Source: DASUPK01 sp963724665 (lineage in GTDB: Bacteria > Actinomycetota > Thermoleophilia > Solirubrobacterales > 70-9). From it: a DNA stretch of 64,000 bases. Numbering within the stretch: the stretch's first letter is position 1; every line of letters begins with the position of its first letter. Of the stretch, positions 36,447 to 45,930 are shown in pieces. Position numbers and translations under genes: made by a program. The DNA lies in the NCBI GenBank assembly GCA_963724665.1, contig CAVRVH010000012.1, positions 124,001 to 188,000 on the forward strand, read 5' to 3'. The notes beneath the pieces are model-generated. The model did not search any database, was not told the origin of the DNA, and saw only the letters and a list, made by a program, of their open reading frames with translations.

Positions 36447-36510
36447 GCTAGATTGAACGGGCGTTACCCGCCCGGGCAAGGCTACGTCGACGAAAGGAAC
36501 GCCGGTTTCC

Positions 36511-38439
36511 ATGGAGCCCGTCTCTACGCCCGCGAAGAAGGGCGCTCAAGCGACCAATGGCAAGCCAGCGCCTGCCAAGAAGCTCGCCGACCCCTCCACC
36601 CTCAAGCAGGATCCGGCCAAGAAGCAGCACGGCAAGGGCAAGCTCGGGTCGCTCGAGAACCCGGAGGTCTACGACAACGTCCCCGGGCACGTGATCCCGA
36701 TCCTCGAGCGTGAGTTCGACGACTTCGACACTGAGGCCGCCAGCTTCCTCCGCGGTGAGCAGACCGAGGAGCAGTTCATCGGCTTCCGCCTCAAGCAGGG
36801 CGTCTACGGCCAGCGCCAGCCCGACGTGCAGATGATCCGCGTGAAGCTTCCCTACGGCGGCGTCAGCCCCGAGCAGATGGAGTCCTTCGCGGACGCGATC
36901 GAGGAGCTCGCGCCTCTCAACAAGGGCCACATCACCACCCGCCAGAACATCCAGATCCACCACATTCCCCTCCCAGACGCGGCCGAGTTCATCCGGCAGA
37001 TCAGCCAGGCCGGCCTCTCCTCGCGAGAGGGCTGCGGCAACACGATGCGCAACGTCACGGGCGACCCCTGGGCCGGCGTCGCGGAGGATGAGCCGTTCGA
37101 CATCACCCCCTACGCGGCAGCCTACGCGCGCTACTTCGTCCGCCACCCGACTACGCAGCTGATGCCCCGCAAGGTGAAGACGGCCTTCAGCGCGAGCGAG
37201 GCCGACCGCGCGATCACGGAGATCCACGACGTCGGCTTCATCCCCAAGGTGAAGGAGGTCGACGGCAAGGAGGTGCGGGGCGTCGAGATCAAGATCGGCG
37301 GCGGCACCTCGATCCAGCCGCGCATCGCCCCGACCCTGAACGAGTTCGTCGAGCTCGACAACGGCGACTATCTGAAGTGGACCGAAGCCGCCCTGCGGAT
37401 CTTCGACCGGCAGGAGTGGCTCCGCGAGAACCGCATGCGCGCCCGGATCAAGGTGCTGGTCGACAAGATCGGCATGGACGCCTTCCGCCAGCTCGTCGAC
37501 GAGGAGCTCAAGGGTGACTGGGTCGAGGAACGCGACTTCACCATCGATCACCTTCTCTTCGTCCATGATGAGGAGCCCGACGCCCCCGCGGTCCCGGAGA
37601 GCTACGGCTCGCCAAACGGCGACAAGAGCGAGTTCGACGCCTGGGTGGACGACAACGTCGCCCCCCAGCGCCAGGACGGCTTCGTCACCGCCACCGTCAA
37701 GGTAACCCGCGGCGATCTGACGCCCGAGCAGTTCCGCGGCCTCGCCCAGATCATGCGCGACTTCACCGGCGGCTACGCCCGCACGACCGTCCAGCAGAAC
37801 CTCGTCCTGCGCTGGATTCGTCCCGAGTCGCTCTATGACCTTTGGGCACGCCTGAAGGACCTCGGCCTCGGAGAGTCCGGCGCCTTCAGCGTCACCGACG
37901 TGGTCAGCTGCCCCGGCACCGACAGCTGCAAGCTCGGTATCACGGCCTCGATGGGCCTGAACGCCGAGCTCCAGAAGCGGCTCGAGGAGATGGAGATCAC
38001 CGATCCGCTCACCAAGCAGATCCACATCAAGATGAGCGGCTGCCCCAATGGGTGCTCACAGCACCACATCGCCACGATCGGCTTCTACGGCGCATCCATC
38101 AAGGTCGGCGAGCACACCATCCCTGCCTACATTCCGCACATCGCCGGCAACTTCGAGGGCGGCGACGTCGTCTTCGGGCACCGGCTCAAGGCGCGCCTGC
38201 CCGCAAAGCGCGTGCCCGAGGCGGTCGAGCGCTGGATCCGCAACTACGAGGAGAAGCGGAACGACGGCGAGGACTTCAACACCTTCGTGGACCGGACCGG
38301 CTTCGACCAGTTCGAGGAGCTGATCTCGGATCTGAAGCTGCCGGTCGAGTTCAACGCCGACAACCTCCTCTTCTTCATCGACTGGAACCGCTCCGAGCCC
38401 TACAAGGTCGAGCGCGGCGAAGGAGAGTGCGCGGTCTAG
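36511..38439 (+). CDS. Ferredoxin-dependent nitrite/sulfite reductase
   Basis: The 642-residue siroheme enzyme has duplicated ferrite-reductase-like and siroheme domains: TTRQNIQIHHIP and SREGCGNTMRNVTG early, and the 4Fe-4S/siroheme ligands Cys467, Cys473, Cys511 and Cys515 (SCPGTDSCKLG and GCPNGCSQH). An N-terminal Lys-rich extension of about 45 residues precedes the core. APS reductase follows directly, so the physiological role is sulfite to sulfide. It starts the cys operon. Confidence 0.9.
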   Translation: MEPVSTPAKKGAQATNGKPAPAKKLADPSTLKQDPAKKQHGKGKLGSLENPEVYDNVPGHVIPILEREFDDFDTEAASFLRGEQTEEQFIGFRLKQGVYGQRQPDVQMIRVKLPYGGVSPEQMESFADAIEELAPLNKGHITTRQNIQIHHIPLPDAAEFIRQISQAGLSSREGCGNTMRNVTGDPWAGVAEDEPFDITPYAAAYARYFVRHPTTQLMPRKVKTAFSASEADRAITEIHDVGFIPKVKEVDGKEVRGVEIKIGGGTSIQPRIAPTLNEFVELDNGDYLKWTEAALRIFDRQEWLRENRMRARIKVLVDKIGMDAFRQLVDEELKGDWVEERDFTIDHLLFVHDEEPDAPAVPESYGSPNGDKSEFDAWVDDNVAPQRQDGFVTATVKVTRGDLTPEQFRGLAQIMRDFTGGYARTTVQQNLVLRWIRPESLYDLWARLKDLGLGESGAFSVTDVVSCPGTDSCKLGITASMGLNAELQKRLEEMEITDPLTKQIHIKMSGCPNGCSQHHIATIGFYGASIKVGEHTIPAYIPHIAGNFEGGDVVFGHRLKARLPAKRVPEAVERWIRNYEEKRNDGEDFNTFVDRTGFDQFEELISDLKLPVEFNADNLLFFIDWNRSEPYKVERGEGECAV

Positions 38440-39171
38440 ATGGCGGCGCCAGCAACCGAACACGCCGCCGTTCCTGCGGCGGAGCTCAACGGACTCGGGT
38501 TCGACCCCGAGGCGGTCGCGGCCGAGCTCGAGGACGCCAGCGCCGAGGAGGCGCTGCGCTGGGCGCTCGACACCTTCAGCCCGAGGATGTACATCGCCTG
38601 CTCCTTCCAGAAGACGAGCTCGGTGACCGTGCACATGTCGCACTCGATCAACCCCAATGCCCGCTTCTTCTACCTCGACACCGACGTCCTCTTCCCCGAG
38701 ACCTACGAGACCAAGAACCGCCTCGAGGAGCGCTACGGCATCAACTTCCACCGCTACAGCTCGATCACCCTCGAGCAGCAGAAGGGCCTCTACGGGGACG
38801 AGCTCTGGAGCCGCGACCCTGATGCCTGCTGCGGGATCCGCAAGGTCGAGCCAATGCGCTCGGCGCTCGCGGCCGTCGACGTCTGGGTCTCGGGCATCCG
38901 CCGCTCGGACTCGCAGACCAGGGCCGCCGCGCCGAAGTTCGCCTGGGACAAGCGCTTCGGCCTGTGGAAGCTCAACCCGCTTGCAGACTGGTCCGAGAAG
39001 CAGGTGTGGTCCTACATCTCAGAGCACGACATCCCCTACAACGCGCTGCACGATCAGGGCTATCCCTCGATCGGCTGCACCCACTGCACCAAGAAGCCGG
39101 GCGCCGGCGAGGATGACCGCGCCGGCCGCTGGGCCGGACTCGAAAAGACCGAGTGCGGGCTGCATGGGTAG
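38440..39171 (+). CDS. cysH: 4Fe-4S adenylyl-sulfate (APS) reductase
   Basis: The 243-residue protein has ACSFQKTSSVTVHM (PP-loop), DPDACCGIRKVEPM with Cys130-Cys131 and IGCTHCTKKP with Cys213 and Cys216, the ligand set of the iron-sulfur APS reductases rather than PAPS reductases. The catalytic Cys is in the C-terminal TECGLHG. It reduces APS to sulfite with thioredoxin. It begins at the base after the sulfite reductase stop. Confidence 0.92.
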   Translation: MAAPATEHAAVPAAELNGLGFDPEAVAAELEDASAEEALRWALDTFSPRMYIACSFQKTSSVTVHMSHSINPNARFFYLDTDVLFPETYETKNRLEERYGINFHRYSSITLEQQKGLYGDELWSRDPDACCGIRKVEPMRSALAAVDVWVSGIRRSDSQTRAAAPKFAWDKRFGLWKLNPLADWSEKQVWSYISEHDIPYNALHDQGYPSIGCTHCTKKPGAGEDDRAGRWAGLEKTECGLHG

Positions 39172-39237
39172 CTGGGCTTAGCTACCCTCCGCCGCCTTCC
39201 TGACCGAACCGATCACCTTTATCCACTCAAGGACGCC

Positions 39238-40323
39238 ATGACACAGACTGCCCTCAAGCTTCAGCTCACCGATCGACAGACCGCCGACTTCGAGATGATC
39301 GGCAACGGCGGCTTCGCCCCCCTCACCGGCCCGCAGGGCTCCGAGGACTGGAAGAGCGTCGTCGAGAAGATGACGCTCGCGACCGGCGAGTACTGGCCGA
39401 TCCCCATCACCCTCGCGACCGACCTCGACGTCTCCGCGGGCGACACCGTGGAGGTCTCGAGCGACGAGGGCAAGGCCCTCGGCCGCCTGAACGTCACCGA
39501 GGTCTTCGAGCGCGATCTCGACGCGGAGGCCGAGAACGTCTACGGGACGGGCGACAAGGAGCACCCCGGCGTCGCCGCGATCTACGAGGAGGGCGCCCGC
39601 TGCATCGCCGGCACATACGAGGTCGACGAGCTGCCCGACCATGAGGAGGCCTTCACCAAGCGCCAGCTGAGCCCGGCCGAGTCGAAGAAGGCCTTCGAGG
39701 ACCGCGGCTGGAAGCGGATCGTCGCCTTCCAGACCCGCAATCCCATCCACCGCGCTCACGAGCACGTCACCAAGACGGCGCTCGAGATCACCGACGGCCT
39801 GATGATCCACCCGCTGATCGGCAAGACCAAGGCGGGCGACATCCCCGCCGAGACGCGGATGCGCTGCTACGAGGTCCTGATGGAGGACTACTACCCCAAC
39901 GACCGCGTGATCCTCAACGTCTTCCCGTCCAAGATGCACTACGCCGGTCCCCGCGAGGCGATCCTGCACGCGATCGCGCGACGGAACTACGGCTGCACCC
40001 ACTTCATCGTGGGCCGCGACCACGCCGGCGTCGGCGACTACTACGGCACCTACGACGCCCAGAAGATCTTCGACGAGCTCGACATCGACAAGCTCGGCAT
40101 CCAGCCTCTCTTCTTCGAGCACACGTTCTGGTGCAACAAGTGCGAGGGAATGGCGTCGGGCAAGACCTGCCCGCACAGCCAGGAGGACCACGTCTTCCTG
40201 AGCGGCACGAAGGTGCGGGAGATGCTCGGCAACGGCGAAAAGCCGCCGCAGGAGTTCAGCCGCCCCGAGGTGGCTCAGATCTTGATCGACGAATACGCAA
40301 AGGAGCAGCAGTCAAATGGCTGA
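39238..40323 (+). CDS. sat: ATP sulfurylase (sulfate adenylyltransferase)
   Basis: The 361-residue homo-oligomeric type enzyme has QTRNPIHRAHE (165-175) and GRDHAGVG (259-266) in the active site, and a zinc-like Cys set near the end (WCNKCEGMASGKTCPH). It makes APS from sulfate and ATP, feeding cysH. CysDN-type subunits are absent. It overlaps the APS kinase gene by 8 bp. Confidence 0.93.
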   Translation: MTQTALKLQLTDRQTADFEMIGNGGFAPLTGPQGSEDWKSVVEKMTLATGEYWPIPITLATDLDVSAGDTVEVSSDEGKALGRLNVTEVFERDLDAEAENVYGTGDKEHPGVAAIYEEGARCIAGTYEVDELPDHEEAFTKRQLSPAESKKAFEDRGWKRIVAFQTRNPIHRAHEHVTKTALEITDGLMIHPLIGKTKAGDIPAETRMRCYEVLMEDYYPNDRVILNVFPSKMHYAGPREAILHAIARRNYGCTHFIVGRDHAGVGDYYGTYDAQKIFDELDIDKLGIQPLFFEHTFWCNKCEGMASGKTCPHSQEDHVFLSGTKVREMLGNGEKPPQEFSRPEVAQILIDEYAKEQQSNG

Positions 40324-40867
40324 CGAGAAGGGCTTCACCCTCTGGTTCACCGGGCTTTCGGGCGCGGGCAAGACGACGATCTCGCACATCGTCGAGCGCG
40401 AGTTGCGCGACCGCGGCTCGCGGATCGAGGTGCTCGATGGCGACGTGGTCCGGGAGAATCTCTCCAAGGGCCTCGGCTTCTCCAAGGAGGACCGCGACAC
40501 CAATATCCGCCGGATCGCCTTCGTGGCCGATCTGCTCTCCCGCAACGGCGTGCCGGTGATCACCGCCGCGATCTCGCCGTATCGCGAGATCCGGGATGAG
40601 GCGCGCGAGCTGATGGGCGACCGCTTCATCGAGGTCTTCGTCAAGGCGTCGGTCGAGGTCTGCGCCGAGCGCGACGTGAAGGGCCTTTACGAAAAGGCGT
40701 TCAAGGGCGAGATCAAGGAGTTCACGGGTGTCTCGGATCCCTACGAACCGCCTCTGAGCCCGGAGCTGACGCTCGACACCGAGCACGACTCCGCTGAAGA
40801 GGACGCCGCGAAGATCCTCACGCTGCTCGAGGAGCGGCAGCTGATCCCCGCAGCGCAGCCCGCCTAG
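40316..40867 (+). CDS. cysC: APS kinase
   Basis: The 183-residue P-loop kinase starts with GFTLWFTGLSGAGKTT (P-loop 13-21), then EVLDGDVVRENLSKGLGFSKEDR, the lid segment for APS and DPYEPP near the end. It phosphorylates APS to PAPS, which cysH of this 4Fe-4S type does not need, so PAPS probably serves sulfation. Translational coupling to sat by overlap. Confidence 0.92.
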   Translation: MADEKGFTLWFTGLSGAGKTTISHIVERELRDRGSRIEVLDGDVVRENLSKGLGFSKEDRDTNIRRIAFVADLLSRNGVPVITAAISPYREIRDEARELMGDRFIEVFVKASVEVCAERDVKGLYEKAFKGEIKEFTGVSDPYEPPLSPELTLDTEHDSAEEDAAKILTLLEERQLIPAAQPA

Positions 40868-40874
40868 GCGTTAT

Positions 40875-40906
40875 GCGAGGGTGCCCCGCAGGGGCAACCC
40901 GTTTAG
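40875..40906. repeat. Intergenic hairpin element, copy 1
   Basis: A 32-bp element (GCGAGGGTG, then GCCCC-GCA-GGGGC, then AACCCGTTTAG) that recurs at 55457-55488. The middle stem changes by a compensating base pair between copies, and GGGT/ACCC flank it. It lies between the convergent APS kinase and PHP genes and reaches the PHP stop. Confidence 0.6.
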
Positions 40907-41712
40907 TGCCTGGGAGGAAGCTCCGGTTCGCCGAGCTCGTAAGTCGGATAGCTCAAGAAGGAGTCGAACATCTTGTGGGAGGGGCCGTGAAAGTCAGAGG
41001 AAGCGGTCGCCGCAAGCCCTCGATCCCTGCACACGTCGAGCAGAAACTTGGTCTGCGCCCGGTCATGGGCCGGGTAGAAGACCTCGACGCCGTCGATTTC
41101 GAGATCGTCGATCAGCGCAGCGACGTCATTGGGGTCGTCCATGTCCCAGAAGGGATGGGCGAGGACGGCGGACCCGCCGACGCCGTGGATGATCTTGGTC
41201 GCCTCCGCGGCGTCCGGCCAGCGCCGTGGGACGAATGCCTTCGCACCCGGGATGAGCCACTCCTCGAAGAAGGCGCTCATGCCCTCGGGGTTCACTCCGG
41301 CCGCCTTCGCGATATGCGGACGACCGACGGAGGAGGCATCGCCGGCCTGGGCGATCGCGTCCTCGAAGGTGACCGGCACACCCTGGGCGCTGAGCCGCTC
41401 GACGATCTCCCGGGCGCGAGTCACCCGCTCGCGCTGGGCGCGCTCCATGGAGGGCGCGATTGCGGTCGTGTCCACCCAGTAGCCCAGCATGTGCATGTCA
41501 TCGATGCTGCCGTGCACACACGAGATCTCGGTCGCGGGGATCAGCACGATGCCGGCCGCGCTCGCCGCCTCTCCCGCCTCAGCCACGCCGTCGACTCCGT
41601 CGTGGTCGGTGAGCGCAAGGGTCGTGACACCCGCCTCCACGGCGGTCGCCACCACCTCCGCGGGCGGCAGCTCGCCATCGGAGTACGTCGAATGGCTCTG
41701 AAGGTCCATCAT
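40903..41712 (-). CDS. PHP-domain phosphoesterase (RNase AM-like)
   Basis: The 269-residue protein has the PHP metal ligands HSTYSDGE (His7 side), LTDHDG, and later GVEVFYPAH and ASSDFHGP. This matches the YciV/RNase AM branch, which trims 5' ends or hydrolyses 3',5'-nucleoside bisphosphates; the latter (pAp) is a product of PAPS use, and its place next to sulfur genes suits that. Which activity applies is not decidable from sequence. Confidence 0.85.
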   Translation of the reverse strand: MMDLQSHSTYSDGELPPAEVVATAVEAGVTTLALTDHDGVDGVAEAGEAASAAGIVLIPATEISCVHGSIDDMHMLGYWVDTTAIAPSMERAQRERVTRAREIVERLSAQGVPVTFEDAIAQAGDASSVGRPHIAKAAGVNPEGMSAFFEEWLIPGAKAFVPRRWPDAAEATKIIHGVGGSAVLAHPFWDMDDPNDVAALIDDLEIDGVEVFYPAHDRAQTKFLLDVCRDRGLAATASSDFHGPSHKMFDSFLSYPTYELGEPELPPRH

Positions 41713-41726
41713 CGGCGGCTGAGCAT

Positions 41727-42272
41727 ATGAGGATCTCCGCGAAAGCCGACTACGCCGTGCGCGCGGCGGTCGAGATGGCCGCCGCGGGCGACGAGCCCGT
41801 CAAGGGCGAGAAGCTCGCCGAGGCGCAGGACATCCCGCTCCAGTTCCTCGAGCACATCCTGCTCGAGCTCAAGCACGCGAGGCTGGTGCGGGCGCGACGT
41901 GGCGCCCGCGGGGGGTACTGGCTTGCTCAGCCCCCCGAGGAGATCACGCTCGCCAGCGTGATCCGCGCGGTGGAGGGGCCGCTCGCCAACATCCAGGACC
42001 AGGCTCCGGAGCAGACGAAGTACCCGGGCAACGCGGAGCAGCTCAGCGAGGTCTGGATCGCCGTCCGCGCCTCGCTTCGCCGGGTGCTGGAGAACGTGAC
42101 CATCGCGGACCTTCGCGACGGCAAGATCCCCGCCGAAGTCCTGGAGCTCACCCGGGACGAGGGCGCCCGAATCACACTGCCGCTGGATCACAGAGTCGCC
42201 GAATCCTCACAAGAAAGTCCAGCTATTAGGGGGAAAAGATGGGTTCCGCTATGGTGCCCCGTCCCCTTTTAG
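41727..42272 (+). CDS. Rrf2-family transcriptional regulator (CymR/IscR-like)
   Basis: The 181-residue protein begins MRISAKADYAVRAAVEMA and has the Rrf2 recognition helix and wing (LEHILLELKHARLVRARRGA, GGYWLA). The three-Cys iron-sulfur cluster motif of IscR and NsrR is missing (no Cys in the central region), so this looks like a CymR-type cysteine/sulfur sensor. It diverges from the PHP gene and sits before a sulfite exporter. Confidence 0.85.
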   Translation: MRISAKADYAVRAAVEMAAAGDEPVKGEKLAEAQDIPLQFLEHILLELKHARLVRARRGARGGYWLAQPPEEITLASVIRAVEGPLANIQDQAPEQTKYPGNAEQLSEVWIAVRASLRRVLENVTIADLRDGKIPAEVLELTRDEGARITLPLDHRVAESSQESPAIRGKRWVPLWCPVPF

Positions 42273-42300
42273 GACTCTTTCGGTCAAGAAAGGGAACAAG

Positions 42301-43326
42301 GTGGAAAGCGGCTTTCGTCCAATCGCCGCCTCCCCGGACTCACACATGGATCCAGCAATCATCTTCTTCGGCTTCGGCGTCGGATTCCTGGTCGGCATGA
42401 CCGGGATGGGCGGCGGCTCCCTGATGACGCCGCTGCTGGTCCTCGTCTTCGGGATCAAGCCGACGACCGCGATCGGCACAGACATCTTTTACGCGGCGGT
42501 CACCAAGACCGCCGGCAGCTGGCGGCACCTGAAGCTGAAGACGGTGAACATGCCGCTCGTCTACTGGATGGCGGCGGGCAGCGTGCCATCCGCGATCGCC
42601 GGCGTCTGGTTCCTGGATTACCTGAAGCGCCGGCTGGGCGACAACCTCGACGAGACGGTCTTCGCGATCCTCGCCGGCTGCCTGCTGGTGGTCGGCGCGG
42701 CCACCCTCCTTCGCGGCCTCTTCCTGGCAGACAAGATCCAGGAGCGCGATGACTTCGAGATGCACACGCGCCACAAGGTCGCCGCCGTCGCCATCGGCGC
42801 CACCACGGGATTCGTAATCGGGCTGAGCTCAGCCGGCAGCGGCACGCTGATCGGGATCATGCTGATCGCCGTCTACCGGCTGACGCCCAGGAAGGTCGTC
42901 GGCACCGACGTCGTTCACGCGGCGATCCTGCTCTGGGCCGCGTCACTCGCTCACATCATCAGTGGCAACGTCGACTTTGGGCTCGCCGCCAACATCATGG
43001 TCGGCTCCGTCCCTGGAGTGATCCTGGGATCGAACCTCTCCGTCAGTGTGCCTCAGGGCGCCTTGCGCTACGTCCTCGGTTTCGTCCTGATCGGAGCCGG
43101 CATCACGATCATGAACAAGGCGAACACAGACCTCGTCCCCTGGGTTGTCGGCGGGGCCAGCCTCGCCGTCGTGGCGCTGTTCGCCGTTCAGATGGGCCTG
43201 CGCAAGGAGGTCCAGCACGACCCCGAGGAGCAGGCCGAGCTCGAGCGAAACGCCAGGCTCGAGCACGAGATCGCGCTGCGGGCGCAGGCCCGTTCGCGGC
43301 CGGCGGCCGCCGCCGCCAAGGACTAG
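42301..43326 (+). CDS. TauE/SafE family sulfite/anion exporter
   Basis: The 341-residue protein has eight membrane segments and the duplicated TauE/SafE motif: GFLVGMTGMGGGSLMTPLL and a second copy, GFVIGLSSAGSGTLIGIML. An alternative ATG is at 42346; the GTG at 42301 has AAGGGAAC. In this sulfur-gene context export of sulfite or organosulfonates is likely. The C-terminus is a long basic/acidic cytoplasmic tail. Confidence 0.85.
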   Translation: MESGFRPIAASPDSHMDPAIIFFGFGVGFLVGMTGMGGGSLMTPLLVLVFGIKPTTAIGTDIFYAAVTKTAGSWRHLKLKTVNMPLVYWMAAGSVPSAIAGVWFLDYLKRRLGDNLDETVFAILAGCLLVVGAATLLRGLFLADKIQERDDFEMHTRHKVAAVAIGATTGFVIGLSSAGSGTLIGIMLIAVYRLTPRKVVGTDVVHAAILLWAASLAHIISGNVDFGLAANIMVGSVPGVILGSNLSVSVPQGALRYVLGFVLIGAGITIMNKANTDLVPWVVGGASLAVVALFAVQMGLRKEVQHDPEEQAELERNARLEHEIALRAQARSRPAAAAAKD

Positions 43327-43370
43327 CGGCCGCTCCGCCAGGTACGTACCTTTGCGGCCTGGCGGCCGCT
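43326..43370 (+). terminator. Long imperfect hairpin after the TauE gene
   Basis: GCGGCCGC with a bulge and CCAGG pairs to CCTGGCGGCCGC. The stem is strong but the T tract is absent (TTAG), so termination is uncertain. Confidence 0.5.
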
Positions 43371-43391
43371 TAGACGCAATACTCCCCCGCC

Positions 43392-45155
43392 GTGTTCGAG
43401 AAAGTCCTGATTGCAAACCGGGGTGAGATCTCCATTCGCGTCGCCCGCGCCCTGCGGGAGATGGGGATCGGATCGGTCGCCGTCTATTCGGAGATCGAGC
43501 GCGACGCGCCCCATGTCCGCGAGGCGGACGAGGCTTTCCTGCTGGGCCCCGCTGTCCCCGCGGAGAGCTACCTGAACGTCGAGAAGATCCTCGAGGTCGC
43601 GACGACCTCGGGTGCCGAGGCGATCCACCCCGGCTACGGCTTCCTCGCTGAGAACGCTCCGTTCGCGGCCGCCGTCGAGAAGGCGAAGCTCACCTGGATC
43701 GGGCCCCCTCCAAAGGCGATCGAGGCGATGGGATCGAAGACCGAAGCCCGCTCGATCATGCAGAAGGCCGGGGTCCCGATCGTGCCCGGCGCGACCGCGC
43801 CGGTGAAGGATGTCGCCGCGGCCAAAAAGCAGGCCAAGGAGATCGGTTACCCGATCGCCTGCAAGGCGGCGGGCGGCGGTGGAGGCAAGGGTTTCCGCGT
43901 GGCGATGTCCGAGGACGAGATCGAGGAAGCCTTCGAGGGGGCGTCTCGCGAAGGCGAGAAGTTCTTCAGCGATCCGACGGTCTACCTGGAGCGCTACCTG
44001 GAGGACCCTCGCCACGTCGAGGTGCAGGTGCTTGCGGACTCGAAGGGAAACGTGATCCACCTGGGCGAGCGCGACTGCTCGATCCAGCGCCGCCATCAGA
44101 AGCTGATCGAGGAGTCCCCCGGTCCCCAGGTCGACGAGGAGATGCGCGAGCGCATCGGCAAGATCGCCACCGACGCGGCCGCCGCGGTCGGATACCGATC
44201 CGCCGGCACCGTCGAGGGACTGCAGGTCGGCGACGACTACTTCTTCCTGGAGATGAACACCCGCGTCCAGGTCGAGCACTGCGTCACCGAGATGGTCACC
44301 GGCTTCGACATCGTCCGTGAGCAGGTCAGGATCGCCGCGGGCGAGGAGCTCTCCATCACCCAGGACGACGTGGAGCTGCGCGGCCACGCAATCGAATGCA
44401 GGATCAACGCCGAGGCGGCACACAAGAACTTCGCGCCCGCGCCAGGGCGGATCACGACCTATCGGGAGCCCGCAGGGCCCGGCGTCCGGGTCGATTCCGG
44501 CGTCGAGGCAGGCTCCGAGGTGACGCCGATGTACGACCCGATGTTCGCCAAGCTGATCGTCTGGGATCTCGACCGCGAGCAGGCGACAGCCAGGATGCTG
44601 CGGGCGCTGAGCGAGTACGAGATCGGCGGCCTCACCACGCTCATCCCCTTCCATCAGACCCTGCTCGCCACCAAGCAGTGGGCCAAGGGCGAGACCTGCC
44701 GCGATCTGACCGAGGATCCCAAGTGGCTCAAGTCGCTGGCGCCGGAGGCACCGTCCGCCCCTTCGGGCGACGAGGCGGCCGCCGACGGCAAGGCGGAGCG
44801 CAGCTACCAGGTGGAGGTAGGCGGGAAGCTCTTCGACGTCAAGGTGATCGGGGACGCCGTCGGAGCCACGGCGGCGGCGGGGCCCGCTCTGAAGAAGCCC
44901 CCGCGACGCGAGCGCTCGGGCGGTGGCGGCAGCTCGGCCTCGGGAGACGATCTCGTCTCTCCGCTGCAGGGCAACGTCTTCAAGGTCCCGGTCGAGGAGG
45001 GCCAGGAGGTCTCAGAGGGAGATCTGGTCTGCGTGATCGAGGCGATGAAGATGGAGAACGAGATCACCGCCCACAAGTCGGGCAAGATCACGCAGCTCGC
45101 CGCCAAGGAGGGCGCCGCGGTCAACTCGGGCGACCTCCTCGCGAAGATCGAATAG
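43392..45155 (+). CDS. accA: Acyl-CoA carboxylase alpha subunit (biotin carboxylase plus BCCP)
   Basis: The 587-residue protein has a biotin carboxylase domain (LIANRGEISIRVARALREMG, AAGGGGGKGFR, EMNTRVQVEHCVTEMVTG) followed by a Ser/Gly/Ala linker and a biotinyl domain with VIEAMKMEN, where Lys553 is the biotin site. It starts at a GTG. It supplies carboxybiotin to the beta/epsilon subunits at 31.7-33.5 kb. A haloacid-dehalogenase gene abuts its stop on the other strand. Confidence 0.93.
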   Translation: MFEKVLIANRGEISIRVARALREMGIGSVAVYSEIERDAPHVREADEAFLLGPAVPAESYLNVEKILEVATTSGAEAIHPGYGFLAENAPFAAAVEKAKLTWIGPPPKAIEAMGSKTEARSIMQKAGVPIVPGATAPVKDVAAAKKQAKEIGYPIACKAAGGGGGKGFRVAMSEDEIEEAFEGASREGEKFFSDPTVYLERYLEDPRHVEVQVLADSKGNVIHLGERDCSIQRRHQKLIEESPGPQVDEEMRERIGKIATDAAAAVGYRSAGTVEGLQVGDDYFFLEMNTRVQVEHCVTEMVTGFDIVREQVRIAAGEELSITQDDVELRGHAIECRINAEAAHKNFAPAPGRITTYREPAGPGVRVDSGVEAGSEVTPMYDPMFAKLIVWDLDREQATARMLRALSEYEIGGLTTLIPFHQTLLATKQWAKGETCRDLTEDPKWLKSLAPEAPSAPSGDEAAADGKAERSYQVEVGGKLFDVKVIGDAVGATAAAGPALKKPPRRERSGGGGSSASGDDLVSPLQGNVFKVPVEEGQEVSEGDLVCVIEAMKMENEITAHKSGKITQLAAKEGAAVNSGDLLAKIE

Positions 45156-45839
45156 TTACTTCGCGCCGAGCTTCGCCGCTGCTTCGCGGATGTTCTTGAC
45201 CGTCGCGTCCGGCGCCTTGCGTCCCTCGAGCTTCTCGCCGTGGCGGTTGACCCAGATGGTCGGCACGTTCAGCTTCAGCGCCGGGCCGACGTCCGTCTCA
45301 TAGCCGGACGCGATGTGGACCCAGCCCTTCTTGCCGCCGATCCGGCGGGCGCACTCACGCAGGTGGGTGTTGTCGGGCTTGTAGCTGCGGACCTGCTGAG
45401 CGGTGACGACGAGGTCGAGGTCGGTGCGCAGATGGCGGCGAGAGATCCCCAGCAGCTTGTCGTCGACGTTGGAGATGATCCCGATCTCGTATCGGTCCCG
45501 GAGGCGGTCCAGCGCGGCGTTCGCCTCGCGAAAAGGGGGCCAGGCCGCCACGCTGTCGGGAAGGAACTGCGCGCGCGAGGGCTCGATCGTCCAGTCGATC
45601 TCCTCGGCGGCCTGAACGGCCGCCCTGCGCAGGACCTCCGCGTAGAGCTCGTAGGACCCGGACATGATCTGGGCCTGCTTCTCGAAGAAGCTCTGCAGGA
45701 AGGCTGGACCGTCGATCGTGAGGCCATCCCGGTCGGCCTCCCGCTTGAAGGCGTCCATGATGCCCTTCTCCCAGTCGATCAGGGTGCCGTAGCAATCCGT
45801 GGTTACCCACTTGATGTCTTTCAGCTTTGGAAGGGCCAT
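45156..45839 (-). CDS. Haloacid dehalogenase type II (HAD)
   Basis: The 227-residue protein has the HAD nucleophile Asp in VTTDCYGTLIDW, a second motif SNVDDKLLG, SYKPDNTHLREC with the catalytic Lys, and GYETDVGPAL. It is typical of L-2-haloacid dehalogenases/type II phosphatases; the real substrate is often not a haloacid. It is convergent with the carboxylase gene, with adjoining stops. Confidence 0.85.
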   Translation of the reverse strand: MALPKLKDIKWVTTDCYGTLIDWEKGIMDAFKREADRDGLTIDGPAFLQSFFEKQAQIMSGSYELYAEVLRRAAVQAAEEIDWTIEPSRAQFLPDSVAAWPPFREANAALDRLRDRYEIGIISNVDDKLLGISRRHLRTDLDLVVTAQQVRSYKPDNTHLRECARRIGGKKGWVHIASGYETDVGPALKLNVPTIWVNRHGEKLEGRKAPDATVKNIREAAAKLGAK

Positions 45840-45930
45840 GAGAGCCGCGGGAGTATTGCAATTTGGTGTTTTCCGCCGCTGCTGACCCCCTCCGCGCGCC
45901 TGATCGGGCCTCGTGTACCCTCTCGCGGCC

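Noticed and set aside
36448..38025. 525-codon open frame antisense to the sulfite reductase gene
   Set aside because: Leu/Val/Asp-rich shadow of the sense frame.
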